Positions 62,964-64,000 of a stretch of DNA of 64,000 nucleotides are shown piece after piece. The notes below the pieces were generated by a model that was given only the letters and a program-made list of their open reading frames with translations, made no database searches and was not told where the DNA came from. This DNA comes from Arthrobacter sp. ISL-85 (lineage in GTDB: Bacteria; Actinomycetota; Actinomycetes; Actinomycetales; Micrococcaceae). Position numbers and translations under genes: made by a program. The stretch spans positions 124,001 to 188,000 of the forward strand of contig NZ_JAGGPQ010000005.1 in the NCBI RefSeq assembly GCF_018613675.1, given 5' to 3'. Position 1 is the first letter of the stretch; each line of letters begins with the position of its first letter.

Positions 62964-64000
62964 ATGTCGATCGAGCCACTTAGCTGGGGACGTGGGTCAA
63001 CGCCGCAAGGTGCTGGGCTGCCCACGCCGACCTCCGGGGTTCCGGAGGGCCAGCAATGGTCCATGCCTGCACGAAGCGCCAACCTCGACGCCGTCCGCAC
63101 CGCCCTGACCAGCGAAAACTCCCTCGGCGTTGTCATCACCGGTGCAAGGGGAGTGGGCAAGTCCTCCCTGGCCCGGGCAGCAGTGGCAGACCTGGGTCCC
63201 GATATCTGGTCGCTGCAGCTCCGGAGCGGGCCCTCTGGCTCCACCACCCCCTACGGCTGCCTGTCGTTCCTGCTGGCGCGGCTGCCGCAGGCCTACATGG
63301 GCTCGCCCACTGCAATCCTGCGCGGCATCACTTCGCTGATCCGCAGCGACGCCGCCGGAAGGCCATGCGTCATTACGCTGGACACGTCCACCAGTATTGA
63401 TGACATGAGCGCAGGCGTCCTGTTGAACGTCCTGCTGACGGGGACGGCGAAGATTGTAGCCGTCGCCCCCAATTCCAGCGACTTGCCGGCGGACTTCCAC
63501 TGGCTGCTGACGGAACGGAAGCTCACCGAAGTGCGGCTCAGCAACCTCAACGAGCTGCAGACCAGGCAGGTCCTGCTGTCCCTGCTGGGTCACCGCGTCG
63601 CGTCCTCCCTGGTCAGCACCTACCACCAGATGGTGGGTGGGAATCCGTTGCTGCTCAAAGCCCTGGTCACCGAACAGCAGCACTCCGGGAACCTGGTCCT
63701 GTCGGATTCCGTCTGGACGCTGCGGGACAAAGTAGTGCTTGACGGTGCTGCCAGCCTTGATGACATCGTCCGCTCACGCTGGTCACGGGAAACACCGGAA
63801 ACCCGGGAAGTCATTGAGATGCTCTCCTGCGCCCGCAGGGTGGAGTTGTCCGGCCTTACCGCTATTTACGGCGCGGATGTGGTTGCGGACATGGAAGACG
63901 GCGGACTGCTGGAGATCGACGACTCCGAGCACCGCTGGGTGTCGCTGCGGGAGAAATATATCGGCGACGTGGTCCGGACCTGGCTGAGCATTTCCCGGCG
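62964..64000 (+). CDS. LAL/LuxR-type ATPase regulator, N-terminal part (cut by window edge)
   Basis: An open frame from ATG 62964 (AGGGGAAAAG upstream) runs to the window end, so at least 345 residues are seen. The P-loop ITGARGVGKSS is at about residue 59, and Walker-B-like VITLDTSTSI follows. The arrangement, a P-loop NTPase with VGGNPLLLKALV and winged-helix-like WSRETPETREVIEML, matches the STAND/LAL regulators that end in a LuxR helix-turn-helix, but that end is outside. Hence LuxR is an inference. The ATPase part is divergent, so partners and ligand are unknown. Confidence 0.75.
   Translation, partial: MSIEPLSWGRGSTPQGAGLPTPTSGVPEGQQWSMPARSANLDAVRTALTSENSLGVVITGARGVGKSSLARAAVADLGPDIWSLQLRSGPSGSTTPYGCLSFLLARLPQAYMGSPTAILRGITSLIRSDAAGRPCVITLDTSTSIDDMSAGVLLNVLLTGTAKIVAVAPNSSDLPADFHWLLTERKLTEVRLSNLNELQTRQVLLSLLGHRVASSLVSTYHQMVGGNPLLLKALVTEQQHSGNLVLSDSVWTLRDKVVLDGAASLDDIVRSRWSRETPETREVIEMLSCARRVELSGLTAIYGADVVADMEDGGLLEIDDSEHRWVSLREKYIGDVVRTWLSISR

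Overview
The window is a 64 kb stretch of GC-rich actinobacterial chromosome. It carries mycothiol metabolism (mca), a WhiB-family Fe-S regulator, an RpfB-type resuscitation factor, class II FBPase (GlpX) and many short TANNNT boxes placed 6-7 nt before start codons (leaderless transcripts). These features, with the protein sequences and gene order, point to Micrococcales and most likely the Arthrobacter/Pseudarthrobacter group; the genus is an inference. Almost every gene is a housekeeping or cell-envelope gene. I see no insertion sequence, prophage, CRISPR array, integron or attachment site.

Layout. 1-3.7 kb: the tail of an aldose epimerase, an AI-2E-type exporter, threonine deaminase and a rhomboid protease. 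3.7-19.2 kb: greA, DUF4307, mca, hemolysin III, a cis-prenyltransferase, PIN-PhoH, fumC, a beta-carbonic anhydrase, DUF4245 and glpX. This matches the known M. tuberculosis Rv1080c-Rv1101c neighbourhood, but it is interrupted at 9.8-14.9 kb by a GNAT acetyltransferase, an uncharacterised gene, a small prepilin peptidase, a Nudix hydrolase and an MFS pump with its TetR regulator. 19.2-35.5 kb: an envelope and glycan block (FemX-like ligase, manA, LCP ligase, purE/purK, GtrA, TIGR03089, whiB, a giant membrane glycosyltransferase with DUF5719, a zincin-like protein, DUF3499, Trm112, ahcY). It resembles the Rv3255c-Rv3277 region but lacks the expected phosphomannomutase and SIS genes. 35.5-51.5 kb: L,D-transpeptidase, RDD and SpoIIM-like membrane proteins, DUF1461, acyl-CoA ligase, protein O-mannosyltransferase, rsmI, gabD and the moxR-DUF58-transglutaminase operon. 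51.7-64 kb: tatD, rpfB, ksgA, ispE, an ABC-F ATPase, TetR, tRNA-Gln, glmU, prs, rplY, pth and the start of a LuxR/LAL-type ATPase regulator.

Functional links. Several genes supply or use activated sugars and lipid carriers for the wall: manA, the cis-prenyltransferase, the O-mannosyltransferase, GtrA, the large GT2, LCP and glmU. Others cut or cross-link peptidoglycan (rpfB, L,D-transpeptidase, FemX-like). greA, ksgA, rsmI, rplY, pth and tRNA-Gln are translation and transcription housekeeping.

The most interesting signals are in untranslated DNA. The leader of rpfB has sequence blocks reminiscent of the c-di-AMP (ydaO) riboswitch, followed by an intrinsic terminator. A nested terminator-like structure precedes greA. 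Tandem dyads overlap the hemolysin III promoter. The giant glycosyltransferase appears to lack a normal start codon. At least 15 genes share a leaderless promoter layout, which helps fix their starts. I found no clearly new multi-gene system; the whiB-GT2-DUF5719 cluster is the best candidate for unexplained biology.
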